NCBI RefSeq assembly: GCF_035582795.1
Contig: NC_134366.1
Coordinates: 139,276,756 to 139,340,755, forward strand
From: Mycteria americana
Lineage: Eukaryota > Chordata > Aves > Ciconiiformes > Ciconiidae
Length of the DNA: 64,000 nucleotides
Direction of reading: 5' to 3'
Position 1 is the first letter of the stretch. The number at the start of each line of letters is the position of its first letter. Both the position numbers and the translations under genes were made by a program. The notes below the pieces were generated by a model. The model was given only the letters and a program-made list of their open reading frames with translations. It did not search any database and was not told where the DNA came from. This document shows positions 1-15,300 of this stretch, piece after piece.

Positions 1-3000
1 GACATGACTACCAACGCGGCCAACCTCTGCTGCTTCTGCTCCAAGCTAGCTACCAAACACTCAGGACGTTTTTTCAAAAGATGAACTGGCATTTTCCTGG
101 ATATAGGAGAATGGTGGGAAAGTCACTGCAACTTTAAAAACATTGTTTTTCCCTAACCATATTAATTCAGACACACAGAGTGTCATATTGGGAACCCACA
201 GTAAAGACACAGTAAGGACAAGCTTTTGCCTTAGCTGCACTATGTGTAGGATCACAGGATTGTTCATTCTGCACTCATCATTCCTATCAACATTTTGAGA
301 TCTTCTTCAGCTGCAGTTTTCAATAGACGTTAAAAGGTACTTCTACAGTGTCTAATTCTGAAAAATTTGGAGGTACGTGCTCATCTGAAACAGTTGTTTT
401 AGCCTTCCCCCACTCATCAAAGGGCTTAAGCACCTTTGGAGTTCAATAGCTTCATGTTAAGCATAGGCTTCAGCGCTTTTGTGGAATTGAAGCCTTATAA
501 TTTAAGCATAGTACAAAGTTTAAAATCTGTCTAATATGCAAGTATTGTAGATATATCAAACAAAACTGCAATGAGTGCACAGGATAAGCATCAACTTGAA
601 CCCGAGATTTTATAGATAATGATTAAAAAGCAAAAATGAAGTTGTTTCTTAAAAGTTAGGCACAGTAAAGTCAAGAGCGCTATAAAATATCAAGTTCCTG
701 GTAGCTGACCCTTTTATTTTCCATTACTACATTGGCAGCAAAAAAAAAAAGAAAGAAGAAATACACTGGCATATTTCTTCTGAGCAACAAGAAATGTGTT
801 CCATCCCACAGAGCCCGAATTCACCGGTGAGGGACTGACAAACTGAAGAAACCAACACTAACCAGAAAGAGCACGCAGACTTGTGCTAAACAGTTTCATA
901 AGTGACTGAATGGGTTAATTATTTATCCAAATTTTAATAAACTAGGTCCTTAGAAAAGCATTTTATTTTACAGAAAGAAAATAAAAGTAACTATAAAAAA
1001 TTGTGCATATAGAAAACAAGCTCACATTCAAAAAATGAGTCTTATTTGTAGACTTAAATAAGGAACTTCAGTAAAATGTATTTTTATACCTCATATGTAC
1101 CTCTTCTAGTCCTGAATGCTAATTAATACTAATTAGTAATAGAGAGAAGAAAGAGAGAGGGAAAAACAGAATGTCTGGAGAGAACACAGAAAGCAAACAG
1201 AAAGAAAACAAATTTTAGCTAAGTAATATGCCACCAGGGGAAATGTTACCAATGAGTGTTCAATATTTTATAATTTCCTGCCTTTAATATACTTGATTTA
1301 TCAATTCATGTGTAATTAAACTACTTCATGTTGTTTTCCCTTTCTTTCAGAAATGAAAAAAGAAAAAGAAAAAAAAAAAACAATTGGGTTTGTGGAACTT
1401 GTAAATCGTTTGAAAATCCAAGTAGAGTTACTCAAAAACCTCACATGACAAATGTTCCTGGCTGAAAACTGTTCATTAAATTATGAGAAAATTAAGCAAT
1501 GTACTCTCTTCTCATTTTGTCCACATTCAGCATATTCCCACATTTTCTTACCACTTGCGCTAAACTTTACCAAATCAACCATTTTTTCTGACAACAAATT
1601 TTCAAGACATAATTGTTAAATTTTGTATTTATTATTTGTTTTCTGCTAATTTTTGTAGAAACAGATAATTTAAAATCCAGTTAATTATTATTTGATTCTG
1701 AGAAAACACAACTTCCATTACTCATTGCTAGCTTTCAACAATCATATTTAAAGATAAATACCCTTTTTTTTCCTGAATATCAGCCAATGATTTGGTATAT
1801 TTTTCCTGATCTATACACAGTATGTTTGCCATTATTAAATAGTATTTTACTTTTGTCCTAATTTCGCAATTTCAGTGCAGTGGAGTCTAGATTTGAAAGT
1901 GAAGTTGCAACAGCAAGAAAAAAAGTAATTCAGACATGTGAAATGTCAAAATTATAGCTTCTTCTTGCAAAGGAGATGACTTATTACAGGTTCTCACTGC
2001 TTCTCATGCAGCAGCAGTCAAAAGAATGCATGACAGAAAATAGATGAATAGGAATGATTTTTTTACTGATCCTTTTCATTTTAGCTATTAGGTAAGGATT
2101 TTCTAAAATGAATGAAGCCATTGTTGACCTGCCCTTATATTTCTCGGTTGTTTTTATTTTATTTGATTTTTGGGGGGCATTTAGTAAAGGTTGGGGAGAG
2201 AAGCAGTGTTCGGGGTGAAAACACATAGCTTTCAAAAACAGGAGAACAATCTGCTCATATATAAACACAGTGGGTCCTTTCCTTAAGAATAAAGGTACAA
2301 TAAAACAAACAAAACAAAGAAATTGTTATTCGCCTATGAGAATGCCACCCACTAAGTCAACCAAACAGCTCTCCCCAGCATAGATCTGACCCCCTGACAA
2401 TCTGGCCCTGTGTCAAAAGGATAACCTCAGTAAAAAAATCTAAACTCTATCCTCCACGGTGCATGAACACATACAAACCAGCTATTTACGGATGTTCGAG
2501 GAAGTCAGTGACAGTGTCCTGAAAAGGTACGGTTTAAGTCTCGCCAGGTGGAATTTCTAAAGAGCCACTTGGACAAATTCTTGAGAGCAGTCAGAGCTTG
2601 CCAGCACCACCCAAGTGGCATCTGTGGTCACAAATCAGCCACATATTGCTGGTCAGGAGCCCTCTGCCACAAAACAACCCCGCTTTCCTGGCGTATCCAT
2701 GTCCCTGCCAGGTGATTGTTCCCCTTCCGACAAGCAGCCCAACTGGGGCAGTGCTGCCATAGAGCCATTTTGCTCAGTCACAAGTAGCTGTTTGTAGCAT
2801 TGACTAGCCTTAGGTCTGGGACTGACCTTCTTAAAACCCTGGCTGTCTGATCTCCTCCCCTCACTCCGGCAACTGTAAAGCAGAGCACTGCTTGATGCAG
2901 AAGACACCGTCACCCAGTGTGCCTTCATCATCTCGCTGTCAGAGGTAGCTGTAAAGGATAACTCCTGGTCACATCAGTCTTACCCAGAAGCAGAATTCCC

Positions 3001-3936
3001 AGAGGGGTAACAGGAGGGGGAAAAAACCCACTCTTGTATCAAAGAAGCTTTCAAGGCATGGGACTTGATGGCAAAGGGACCTATTTCATAATATTTAAAA
3101 ACTGTTGGCACAAACTTTTGAAACTTCTTTTTCCAGTGCTCCAAGGTCTCCATTAATTTGATTCAAGCTTACTAGAACTTTTTTGTGGGGTTGGTACAAG
3201 TACATTAAAAATCAACCCACGCAATTTTGGGGGCAGCATACAAAGTACAACTAGAAAAGTTAGATTAGCACAAGGCTGCAATTTAGCTTTAAAGACTGGG
3301 CAGTACTCACTCATATGCCATTTTACAAACAGGCAACTACATGAGCCTAGACAGTTCTGGTATAACTCTGCTGAGCAAAATACATATCCTGTACTAGTAT
3401 CTTTGCAAATAACAGAGATCAACTCTCAATTTTACAGGGACTTACACATCTCCATCCAATTTATAAACCTACCTGAATGCTTGAATTTCCAATACACGTA
3501 TATTAAAAAGCAGAGAGCGCTGAGAGCAGGTATGGTTTCTTGTCCTCTTTTCCCCTCCAGATCCTGGAGGGTCTTGCACATTGGGCTTTATTGTGACATG
3601 CAATGGTAAAAATTAGGTAGAAGCTAGGCAGCCAAGCCCTGGCAATATTGACTATTGATCCAGCTGTACAGAGTCAGATTACTTGGAAAACAACCCTTCA
3701 ATTTTTCACTCCAGTGACGCTGCAGGGCAGTCGCTTTTAGGATCATTACCCTTGTCTCTAAAATAGAGGAATGTGAGAATGTGTTTGAGTAAATTCTGAA
3801 CCCATTTGAACTTTGTGGGTTTGAAACTTAGTCCTAGAGTCAAATCATTGCTTTCCATGAACACGTCACCTCCACAGCTAACCAGGGCATTCACACCAAG
3901 ACTGTGGTTTAGCTGATCCATAAATTACCCATAAAT

Positions 3937-4024
3937 CACCATAATGCTGTAATGAGCGTACTGAGAAATACCCACGTTGCCACCATAATGCTGTAATGAC
4001 TGTACTGAGAAATACCCACGTTGC
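3937..4024 (+). repeat. Tandem duplication, 2 x 44 bp
   Basis: Unit 1 is 3937-3980 and unit 2 is 3981-4024, both starting CACCATAATGCTGTAATGA and ending CCCACGTTGC. They differ at two positions (GAGCG versus GACTG), so the duplication is fairly recent. Confidence 0.95.
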
Positions 4025-7000
4025 CAACACCTTTTCACATATGAGAGTTGCTTTAAGGTAGAAAAATCCAGAAGGCACATGCTTCCTTATTATACTAATT
4101 GGCAAAGAAATTAATGTCATTGATGTACTAGCAAGGGATGCCAGAACCTTGTCTCTTTAGCAACGCAGCTCTGCAGTGAAGAACATAGGCACTTATGCAG
4201 TGTTGGATAGCAGGAGCTTTAAGTTTAGGGGCAGAAGCTGAACAGAAAACAGCCATAGGCCAACTAGCGTACAACTTGCCCACACTCATGGGTTTCCCTT
4301 TCATTTTTGTGCCCCACAGTATTCTAGACAAGGCAAAAAGGTCTCATGTAAGGGGAATGTTAAAGGTAAGAGTGGCCTTAACCCATGAAAACTGCAAGGC
4401 CCAAGTAGCAAGAGTGTAGGCAGGCCAGATATTCGGTAATGACAAGAATTGCAAGCAAGGGAAGTTGTGGGGATATTTTGATTGATGAAAGTTAGATGAG
4501 GAAGATTTTCCCCAAATATTTTTTCTTCCTTTTTTTCATATCTAATTGCAGTTGACAGCCTCTGCAAAGAAGCAGTCCTTTCCCCTTGCTCTTTAAAGAT
4601 AATAATGAGATGTGGCATTTTTTTTTGAGGATTAGTGCCATCTCTGAGAACTCAGCCTCCCATATCTCAGCAAATCAGATCACCCAAGTCTGGTTTTCAT
4701 TGGAAATTTAATTTTAGGAGATTTTTTTTGAGAGGACATCAACACAGAAGGGACACTCCTGAAACAGATACCTTGAAATAGAGAAATAAATATTATGAAA
4801 TACATTGAAATAAAAATGAAATGGATAGAGTTGAGGGGGCATAGCAGTGCATTGTAAAAGGCACCAACAGACAAAAAGATAGATACCTCTTTTATACACA
4901 AGTCTAGGAAGGGTACTTGATGGAACTGAAACTTGGACAAGATCTCAGTCTCAGTAGGCACCTGGGCTTATGACAGAAAGCAAGGTATGATTCTGAGACT
5001 GAGATGGCTTAACTTCTGAAGAATGTAACAAAAAAGACCAAAGAAAGAAAATCAAAAAGAAAGGAAACAAGGAGAAAAAAAAGAAAGAATGGCAAAAGAA
5101 AGCAAGCTTCAGGAATGGAGAAAGTCTGTCTCAGACGGCAAAACAGTTCTTAAAATCAAACATGGAAAATATTTAAACCGTCTTCCCAGTCTCAGGTATG
5201 CTGAGCACATGGAATGTCCTCAGAGGAAAGAAAGAGTGGCTGTCAAGATATGAACTCTGGCTCAAGAAGTTGTTGTTTTAGACCAGTGACTGCTGGAAGG
5301 TGGGAAGGTATGTCACACAACGATCCCTCTGTGTTCACCCTGTTTGTTATATTCCTTCCCTAAGCATTTGCTATTAACCACTCTCAGAGACAGATTACTA
5401 GACAATGCAGACCTTCAGTCTACCCCTGTGCTGCACCTCTTAGCTTTTAAGACCAAAAAGTGATGCATGAAATAAACCCAAGCAGCAAGGATTTAAACAC
5501 AAGTGGCCATAGTGTCTAGATATTTGGATCTATTAAGAAGTGTGTGATCAAAAGCCAAATCCCTGCTGAGGAACCAAAATTGATGAGATCAGTCCAGACA
5601 CAGGGCTCTAATTCAGCTTGGCTTTCACACTACAAGTTGTAAAGTAATTTATCACTGAAGAAACCCACATATTTGTATCGCATTAGCAGAAATTTCCCAT
5701 GAATAAAACAAAGGATTTTATTTTGTAACTTTCCTTCAAACATAAGAAGTCTCAGAGTAGTCTCCCGTCCCCCATAAAATGAAGAACAAAGATTAATTTT
5801 CAATTTATGCAGTAATTTTTACAGTCAGGCGTAACAAATAAGGTAACAGATTTTCCAGATGTCCAGCGCTTCGGAGGCACTATTACCAGGACTAGGCTGC
5901 CCTCTCTTGTACAGAGGGAGATCTGCACCTGAAAGTAGTGTTTCAGACAAAAATACAGGAGAGGCTGCTGCGCTCTGTACAGGAGGAGGGGAGGCATAAA
6001 ATGTCCATTCTCGCACCAGAACTAATCAAATGAGGCTATAGTGTTATTATGTAAAGCTGATCCTGTTAGTAATTAATATATTTGTGACGTTTTTCGAAAA
6101 TATTTAATTTCAGGCATTTCACCTCTGCAGGTTCACCAGGCAACACACAGTTCCCTCCTTGCAGACTGCACAGCTTATCTGCAAAGCCTACCTACCTTAA
6201 ATACAGAGGCTAAAATATACCCCACAGAGTTCTATGAGTTTTCACTTTAGAGGGACGCTGGAAGATCTAAACTTTAACTACTTCAGCTGTCCTTCCTTCA
6301 GCCTTGCTCCACTCCCTCCATACAATCCCATAGTCAGCCATGACTCCTGTTAGAAACCTGCTGAATCCTAACCCCTTATGTGTTGTGCAAAGTAACAGAA
6401 CACTCCGTAAATTGGGGGATTTGCCCCTTTCTTCTGCAACACTTCGTTTTTACTTGCTGCACAACAGCAAATCAGGGAAAAAAAACCCAGTAAAGCTCTC
6501 TGGGTCATTAACCTTTTTATTTCTTCCTGAGAAATGAAGCAAAATTAACTTTTTTCTTTCTTAGGTCAGATTAGTTGTTCATTTCCATTAGACTTAGTCT
6601 CTCTATTCTTTAAATGTTGTCATAAAGGTAAAATTCTTCCCACACAGTTAGAGATACTGAAAAAAAAGGTATGCTAAGAGTTTTCTGTTACTAGTGATAA
6701 TTTCTCTAGCTCTTGATTAGCTTTACATTGGAAAAGGTGAATTCTTAGGGATCATATCTAACAGCCTTTCCTCTGTGTAAGTATATGATGTATTATGACC
6801 GCTATGTCTTATACCTCCTCCTCGGTTAACTCATTTTCATTAGTCTCCTGGCTATTGACCCAAGGTGTTCCTATCATCCTTAATTTCATCCTAAAAGCTG
6901 TTAGATTGACTGCATGGGATTTCAAGTATTGTTAAAAGTTAAAATGGCAGCTCCTTTGGTAAGCAGCTTCTTGCAGCCAGAACAAGCTAATAAATCTGCT

Positions 7001-9240
7001 ATTCCAAAGATAGGCTTTGTGCTACTGAACGAAGACCAGAAATAAGAGAAGTATAAAAGAATCAACTAGCACAAATCCTCTGAATGCCTCAGACAAGAAT
7101 GGGACGTCCTGTTTGGTTTTGGTTTTGGTTTTTTTTTTGCTGTGATGCCCAGCACATCTGACTGAGGCACAGGCGCAGAAGGTATTCATACATGAGACAC
7201 AGGTAGGCAGAGTAGCAGAGCTACAGCATAGGCAGTGAACTGAACCTTGATTTCACACTCCTAATGGCCTGGCCAGCAAGGCTGTGGAAACTTGGTGGTA
7301 ATAGGTCATTAGTGGACTACCTCCCACCTTGAACCAGGGGAGCCAGAAACTGTGCAATCACAGTTCACTCCTTGGTCTTCTAAGGCAGAGAATGTAGTCT
7401 AAACTAGACCTACTTTGGGAAAATATGAATAAAACGGCAAAAACTGCAGTGACTTGGGCCTTCTCACTGGGAAAACAGTTCCCCACACACACAGCCCTTC
7501 GTTTTCCCCAACAACAGTGTCAATTAATGTTCTGTATGGCTAAGCATTTGCTTTAACCACACTGCTTGTAATTAGCAGTGTCTATTAATACTAGGCATCT
7601 GAGACCCGCAGGGTTTGAGTAAAAAGTGCCAGGGCTCAAGTGTTTATGAGCAGTTCATATACAGCAGGAAATTTCTTGTTTTTCTTGAACAGTTGCCCTG
7701 TCTCTACTTGCCAAAAACTGCATGGTGAATAGTCATTACCCAATTTAATAGAGATGTGGGCTAAAATTTCTGCTACCTGGTTTTACACATAGGCTGTGGT
7801 TAGAGGGGAAAACAGAGAAAAGTCTCATTGCTTACATGTTGGTATGTAATTTAAGTGCAAGCAAGAAGTTTAAATAAGTTACTCTATGTCTACCATCTTG
7901 AAGTAGGCTTTTCAATTCTTTGCAATGCTTTGGATTAGTGATAGATGGGAACAAATCCTGCAGATCTTACCGTCATCAATTTTTATGGCAATTCAAATGC
8001 TACTCTTAAGATGAATTTTACCTTTCACGTATATCTTTAATTTTGATTACCAGTGTAGATTTTTGTTCTTTCTCAGTTTCATTTTTGCAACACAAATCAT
8101 TAAAACAAAGGAGCTTTGTTTCCTTGCTTTCTTTTTGTTGTATCTTAAAAAAATGCCTTCCATACCTTCTTATTTTCTGTATTTATGATAATTTTAAACT
8201 GTTTTAAGGTTTTATTCAAGATGAGAATGAGTTGATTCTAATTCACTGGGAACAAAATAACTCCATCACTATCCTGTTTACCCCTATGCTCTACTCACAG
8301 GACCACAGACACCTTATGAAGACAGGCATTAGCACCGTGCTATCAATTTAGTATATCACCATGCTGTTCGTTCTTGCATAGTTTCAAGCCTGTATTTTGA
8401 GTTTGTTTACAGCTCTGCTCAACAGACTAGGAATTAGGCGAGTTAACTGAGCTTAATGCACAAGGCTCGGGGCAGTTTACTATGTCCCTTACAATGTCCC
8501 TTACAAAAGAATGGCAGAAACGGAAAGGAAAGTTTCCTGAAAAGTGAGACAGTCTATCTCCAACTTCATTTTATAAAACTCAGCCCTCCGTCAAGACATC
8601 ATCTACATAGTACAGATAAAGCCCATATGGAAAAAGGATTTGCTGTAGACTACTTTTTTTTTTTCTATTTACCTTACATCTGGATATTTGGAGTCAGTCC
8701 ATTTTGATTATTTTAAAGTGTATCATTCTTCATATATAAAAATCCAGGGACAGTTTTATTTCCCCCCAAGCTTCAACAATACTCATGTTAAGTGTTTTTC
8801 AGTGTGGCCATAGATATTGAGAGGTTTTGTTTGTAACAGCACAGAGGGAATGAAAGGCATAGATTTGGTAGAGCACTAAGGGGTATGCAGTCCCCCCATT
8901 AATCAGTATCACTTATATACATGCCACTCTTGTAGAAGCAGTATAGAAATACATACTTTTTTCTGTTTCAAAGAGCACCAATCAGAAACCAACAGAGGCA
9001 GAAATCCATTTCAAGTTGGTAGTGTTGACTTCTAGAGCAATTATAGCAAAACCAGAAAATATGAAAAGTGATTTAAGACCCCTGACATATAAACATGCAG
9101 AACAAAAACACACTAGGCTTCTTCCATAGAATAGCTCAGCATTACAGCAAGGATATTCACATTTACAGAACACCAAAAAAAGAGAAAAAAAGGCAAAGGA
9201 AAAAGAAAATGAAAAAAAGAGAAAGAAAGAAGGAAAGAAT

Positions 9241-9340
9241 GGGAGGGGGAAGGAAGGAAGGAGGGAAAGAAGGAAGGAAGGAAGGAAGGAAGGAAGGAAG
9301 GAAGGAAGGAAGGAAGGAAGGAAGGAAGGAAGGAAGGAAA
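9241..9340. repeat. GGAA/GAAG microsatellite in a 100-bp uninterrupted purine tract
   Basis: From 9269 to 9339 the sequence is a pure tetranucleotide repeat (about 18 copies of GAAG). It sits in an all-purine run from 9241 to 9340, preceded by a further purine-rich 70 bp with only a few pyrimidines. Such mirror-like homopurine tracts can form triplex DNA and are length-polymorphic. Confidence 0.98.
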
Positions 9341-12300
9341 TTTTCTTGACACACTGCCAAAATAAAAGATTTCAGACACCATAACATCTTGATACAAATT
9401 CCTACTGTGTGCTCACTACTTAGAAGGGAAAACTAACCCTATTTTCCTATGTCTGTGCAGTCAAAAATTAGGCATAACACTTCTTTTTTCTGCTAAAAGA
9501 AACAAACGGTAGTATGTGAGGGCATTTGTTAGATGGCTGTCTAGGAAGAAAGTACAGAGGCACAGATTACTTGTATTCATTTGCAGCTTAGAGGTGGTCT
9601 CCTATATGGATGTCTTCTTTGCTGCCCAAACAGGCATTAATTATCTCCCTAAAGCCAGATCAGAATGAAGATTTCATGGCCATGAGGGCAACTGGTCACT
9701 GGTGCAGCTTCTCCTGCATCCTGTGAGAAAGACTGGATTTATATCACTGAGGAGAGCAGGAGAAAGAGGTGGAAAATGGACCAGCATCGAATTTGTGTCT
9801 GTTATTCCTGGCAGACCGCAGGGGGCTCTGGGGATCAGTGCTTGAGGGTAAGTGGGCTGAGGATTAGTAAAATAGCTGGGAAAGGATGAGAGGAGGACTT
9901 ATGTACTTCTTCCATACACCCTCAGAGCAGTAAAAAATAAAAAGATACTTTCAACCTCTCTTTCCCTCCTTTCAATCTATTTTTCCCTCCTACAAAGTTC
10001 CTGGAAAGCATATAGTGATAGGTGAAGGAGAAGCCTTGCTAGCAAGAAAAAAAATCAAGGTCTATTGAAAAAAGGTAAACCCAAAAGTCAGGGCTGGATG
10101 GCTCGGAATAATGCACATATTTGTAATAGCTGCTGTAACAAGTGCAAAAGGTAGTGGTGGATTTGTCATCTCTTGCTGTCGGCAGATGGGGACCAATTCC
10201 CCTCTGGAAGATAGGCTTTAGTCAGACTAATCTCTGTGGAAATGGAAGTAGGCAAGAGCCTACGATTTATGCAGTCAGGTGGGAGATGATAGTGTGCCTT
10301 TTTACAATGTAAACTGTTTAAAGGTGAAAGAAATGGCAAGAAAACCCCGACCCAGACTACAGACTGGATAGATAGTATTTACCCATGAGTTTGGAGAGGG
10401 AAATTGCTTTTCCCTTTGAGATTTTCCTCCTCCCTGAGCTTAAACTAATTCTAAAGGGAAAGAAGATGATTCCAGAAGTAAAGAAAAATATTCAGAAGTT
10501 TCTTAAGCTAGTAGAAGTAAAAACTAGAAACTGCAAGCAGCAATATTGTGAAATGTCAGAGTGTATAGAAAAAACAATGGTTTAAGCTTAGAAAAAATCA
10601 AAACTGATCAAAGGGCACAGGTAGCTGGCTGCAACAGCTTTTCAATCCAACTATAACAACAAATAATATCCATCTTAACTTCTCTATGGCCTACAAGAAT
10701 CTGGCAGACTTTCTGCTCTCCAAAGCCAGTATTACAATTAAAGGTCATTTAAATTTCTAGCAAAGACAATATGGATAAAACTGCATCCTCCACCCTGAAG
10801 GTGGATTTTGATGTACATTAGCAGGTGTTCTGAGAATCCTAAATTGTCATAACTGTAATTCATCAAATAAAGAGAAGGCTCGGGTATCAGAATAGTACTT
10901 ACGAGCACAACAAAAAACCCTTAGTTTTTAAATTTCTCTAACTCATAGAGTCTTTTGTTCTTAAAGTTGCTTCGTATGAGGATGGAAGCCGCAGGGACAT
11001 AAATCTAGTTGTCTGACTATGGATTAAGACCTGGAATGTGCAAACAAAGGAATTTTTTATGTCTTTGACCACTTGAAAAGCCAAATTCCCCCAGATGCCA
11101 ACCTCTGGGCAGCTGAATGCTTTATCTACTTTTATCTTTTTTTTACTTCTGTGTAATATATTTCTAAAATGTTCTTTCAAATATGCCAAATAGAGGGGTA
11201 AAATGTTTGTACATATGCCTTATTTGAAAAAGTAGAAGATATAATATCTTATTATATTATTATGTTTTATATATTAATATATAACATATGATATAATTAC
11301 AAACATAACATTGTGTAAATTTAGAGAATAATTTTGAGAAGGATTTCACATAAACAAGTGATTGTGATATCAGAAAAGTTTCATTACTTGTGTCTATTTT
11401 TAAGTAAAGTACTTTGGCTTCTGAAGCACTGAGAGGCTGGCTTTTAAAGCAATTTTTCTCCCACCCCAAAATGAAATTAATTCTTTTCTCACTCCATTGC
11501 TGCCCTTACCAAACATATGGGCCCAATAAAAAGGAAGGATGAAAACTGGTTCAGACTGTCAATTCAGTGCACTGTATTAAACCAGAATATTGTACAGTGG
11601 GATTCAGTATGTTTTGGTGATATATGCAGACGCTATTTATTTCTAGCCCCAGCATTTTAAGTACTTATTTTGAAAATATGTTGCTTTGACTAGGGAAAAG
11701 CTGTTTAAAATTATTTTGGAGGTTTTGAATATATTCTTTCTCATCTTTTTTCTCTCCTGAATGATGGGGTAATGAAATTTAGTATCAGCCAGTATTTTAA
11801 AACGCTAAAATAAGTGCTCTTGAATAAATGTCACAAATAAAGCAAGTTGTGGTGTGCTGTGGTGTAAAACTGTTACTGGCATGAATTCAGGCAGAACAAC
11901 ATTACATCAAGCCATGAAGTGTGGTTTGTGTGAGTTACATGGTTTAGTCTAACTGAGCAACAAACATAGCTCTTTTAACCTCAGGTTTTGTAAAATGACA
12001 AAATATGAGCATCAGAGTGTTCAGAACTAGCCCCTTAAAAGGTTACATTCTACTCCCTTTGCTTGACTTCTTCCAGACTTCATGAAATAGAACCAAATGA
12101 TTGTTTGGGCAATTCAGTTAAATTTCACATGCTCACATGCTGGTTGTACCATTTTTCCCACTCAGCCTCAAGGCATCCTCTTGAAAGATATTTTTCATCA
12201 TAACAAATTCAGTCTCCTCAGAAAAATGCCTTCACATCGAGTCCCCTTTGACATAGTGAACTGCTGGACATAAAGGACTGCTCTAGGTACAAACAAATGT

Positions 12301-15300
12301 GAGAAAATGTTACTGTTAAGCTTAAAAAGGTCATGCAAGTACATTATGGCTCTAGTATGGTTTGATTTGAACACATTTGTCTACACGTGCTCATGCAGGT
12401 CCATATGCCTGGCACATCAGCTACTTGGAGTTGCTGATAGGCAAGTTCACCATGTGTCACCCTTTGACTGTAAGGAGAAGGTGGTTAACACATCCTTTCC
12501 TCCCGTTGCCCCCAGCAAGCCAAAGGGAAGCTGGATCTCACACCTCCATTATGACTCTTGGACATCCACCTCTCGGACAGCAGGCACACGATATTCTCCA
12601 CCATCACAGTGAGATCCCTTCGTGCTACCACGTTTTGGAGGTGTTGCAGCTTGGCAGTATCACTGCTTCTGACCTGCAAGGCATAAAAAGGTATATGCAG
12701 GTTATGCCTGCCAGGCATAAATAGGAAAAGTGTAGTGTAACTGAACTCAAACTGCATACCTACAATGTGTCAGCAAAATAATTTACATTAGTGCCAACGA
12801 CTTAGACTTCCGTATTAAATCTGAGGGTATGAGGTGGTTATTGCGTGTTGAAACCTGTCCTTTCAAAAAGTCATGCTCTTATACAAGTTCACCACTTTTT
12901 GTATATCCCTGAAGCCAATTCCACTGCTTTTCTAAGGCCATTTTTGAGGGCCAGCAGCAGCAGCACTGTTGAGTAAAATATGGCAAATGCCCAAGGAGCA
13001 AAGGGGGTAGCCTTTTCTAGCTTAAGGAATGAGACACCAAGAGAAAAAGAATGCCATATTATTTCACTAAAGGCATCCAAAATATATGCTTAAATTAAGA
13101 AGAAAACTAGGCACCTCCTATACGGTGAGTCATGAAAAGTAGATCTGTCTGGAGGGCAAATCGGCAGGCTTCAGTTTCTCTGCACATGATCTTAGCTGCT
13201 ATCTAAATTATATGCCTAAAATCAGAAAGTGTGCATACTCCCTATAGTTTTAAAAGTGAATGTATTGCTTGGTGTCACTTTACCGGAAACTGGCAAACCA
13301 CATTGTAAATTTACAATTTGCTGTTTAAAGGGACAATTTTTTTTCATAGCAGCATAAAAATTTCAGTTACAAGTTGGGTTTTTTTGGTTTGGTTTTTTGG
13401 TTTTTTTTTTAATTCTTACTGACTTGAATGGGAAATACAGGATCTGAAGCACAAAGGGCTTCTGAAATATTCTGTAATAATTTCTTGTAATTGTTTCATC
13501 ACTTCGGTTATGCACAGGAACAGGTTTATATTCTGAGAACCTACTGGGTCCAAGGCACTTTCAGCAGCCACAGTTTTAGGATGTTCTACTCTTGAAGAAC
13601 TCACCTGAGATTCCACAGCTAATATCTTGAATATCATACTGAAAACTTTCTTGGCCTTTTCTTGCTTTCTTGGATTAAAACCAAAAAGAATAAAGATTCA
13701 AATGAACATTTAATCCACAGCAGGGCTTATTACAGTGGCAGAATGATTGCTTCAGGCAAACTTAAATACCAACATATGTAAACAATCGCTGCTGTGTTTA
13801 GCTGGCGTATAGTCCTGAATTATAAAAATTTATTCTGGAATAAAATGTGCTTTTACCCTGGGGTCCATTGTATATAGTAACGTAGAACAGAGATTGAGAG
13901 ACTGGAACTAGGAGAAACTGTGTGTCAGAGACACAGGACTCTGCAGTGATAGGTTGATTTGGAAGTAATATACTCTGTCCCTTCCCAAAATGAAGATGGG
14001 TCTCCTTTTTCTATCCCCAAGAGTCCACCTAAGAGAACTGGAAAGAAAACAGTGATTCCACATTTTCTCAGACACCCTTAGTTATCAGCAGACCAAGACT
14101 AACAAGATCTAATGAGGCAGATGAGAGAAGAGGGCTTTGTACATCCTGATTCACCTTCCAGTCAGGGCAACCCAGCCTTTCACCTCTCAGTCTTTCATAG
14201 ACTATATGAAGTGGGCTTGCTTAAAGGGTCTCACTACCAGCTCTGTAAGGGCAGTTGCAATCTAAGACAGTCAAGATCTTTAGTCCAAACCTATTGCCTA
14301 TAGATAAAATCTGCAACTCTGCCTGGACAGATTTCCCCCTTTTGGAAGACTGTTTTCAACAAGGAAAAAGCTAGCCTCTAAGGCAAGATGAAAGGAGTTT
14401 GTTAATGAAGCTGTCACAGTCTTTCCACTTCATACTTGGGGAACGAGTGTCAGAAGATCATAAGGAAAAACAAAACAAATCAGAGAGCCAGTCATCGTCT
14501 CTCATTTGTATTTTATCTGTGCTCCCGCTGTGCAAGGAACATTATTTGCTCCATACGGTCAACCTGTAGAAGTGGTTTATAGGGTTTCTTTTGTCCAGGA
14601 AATTGCTCTCCAGCATCAGGGACACATTCCTAACAGGGCAGGGATTGACTTCAAGCAATGCACTATCAGGGCAAGATGAGTGATGAAGTGGGCCCTCCTT
14701 AAAGATGCTTGGTTGTTTAAATCTTAAAGAAATAAAGGCTAAGAAGGTAGAAGTGCTTTTCCTCAGGACCTGAACAAATTTGTTTCTCATGCATTAAAAT
14801 TACTTTTTCTCACACTAGTAAAAGTTTTCATGCTGGATCACTACTCCAACATAAACTAGAAGAGCAGAAAGAGATAAAATCTGAATGTGCTAAATTCTTA
14901 GAATGAATCCTATCCCACTGTTGACAAAAGGATTTTTGAGGGCAAATTTTCATCCAAGTCAGTATTTCATTACTACATTTTCCAGTCAAGATAGATTTTA
15001 GCTTATCAGCTCAGACAAACTGAAAAGGTGAAGGTGCAAGGAGATATCTCCAGTTTCTGGGATGGTTACTTAATAAGAAAGAACACAGAATCACAGCCAT
15101 TCTAGGTATCCTTGTAGTGCCATTTCCACTTTTCCTACATGCTGTACTGATCTGATACCAGTAGATTCTGCTAGCTGCAGTCACTATATCTCTGTTGAAA
15201 CAGTCTCTGGATACAGCAGGAAGAAAACACTTTGTATTTTTTCTTGATCTGACACAGATCTTCTGGGTTAAGACGTGGTATGTCCCCTCCTCTACATTCA

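Noticed and set aside
9095-9397. Frames of Lys/Glu/Gly/Arg or Phe/Leu/Pro/Ser repeats over the microsatellite
   Set aside because: Translations of a simple tetranucleotide repeat, not proteins.
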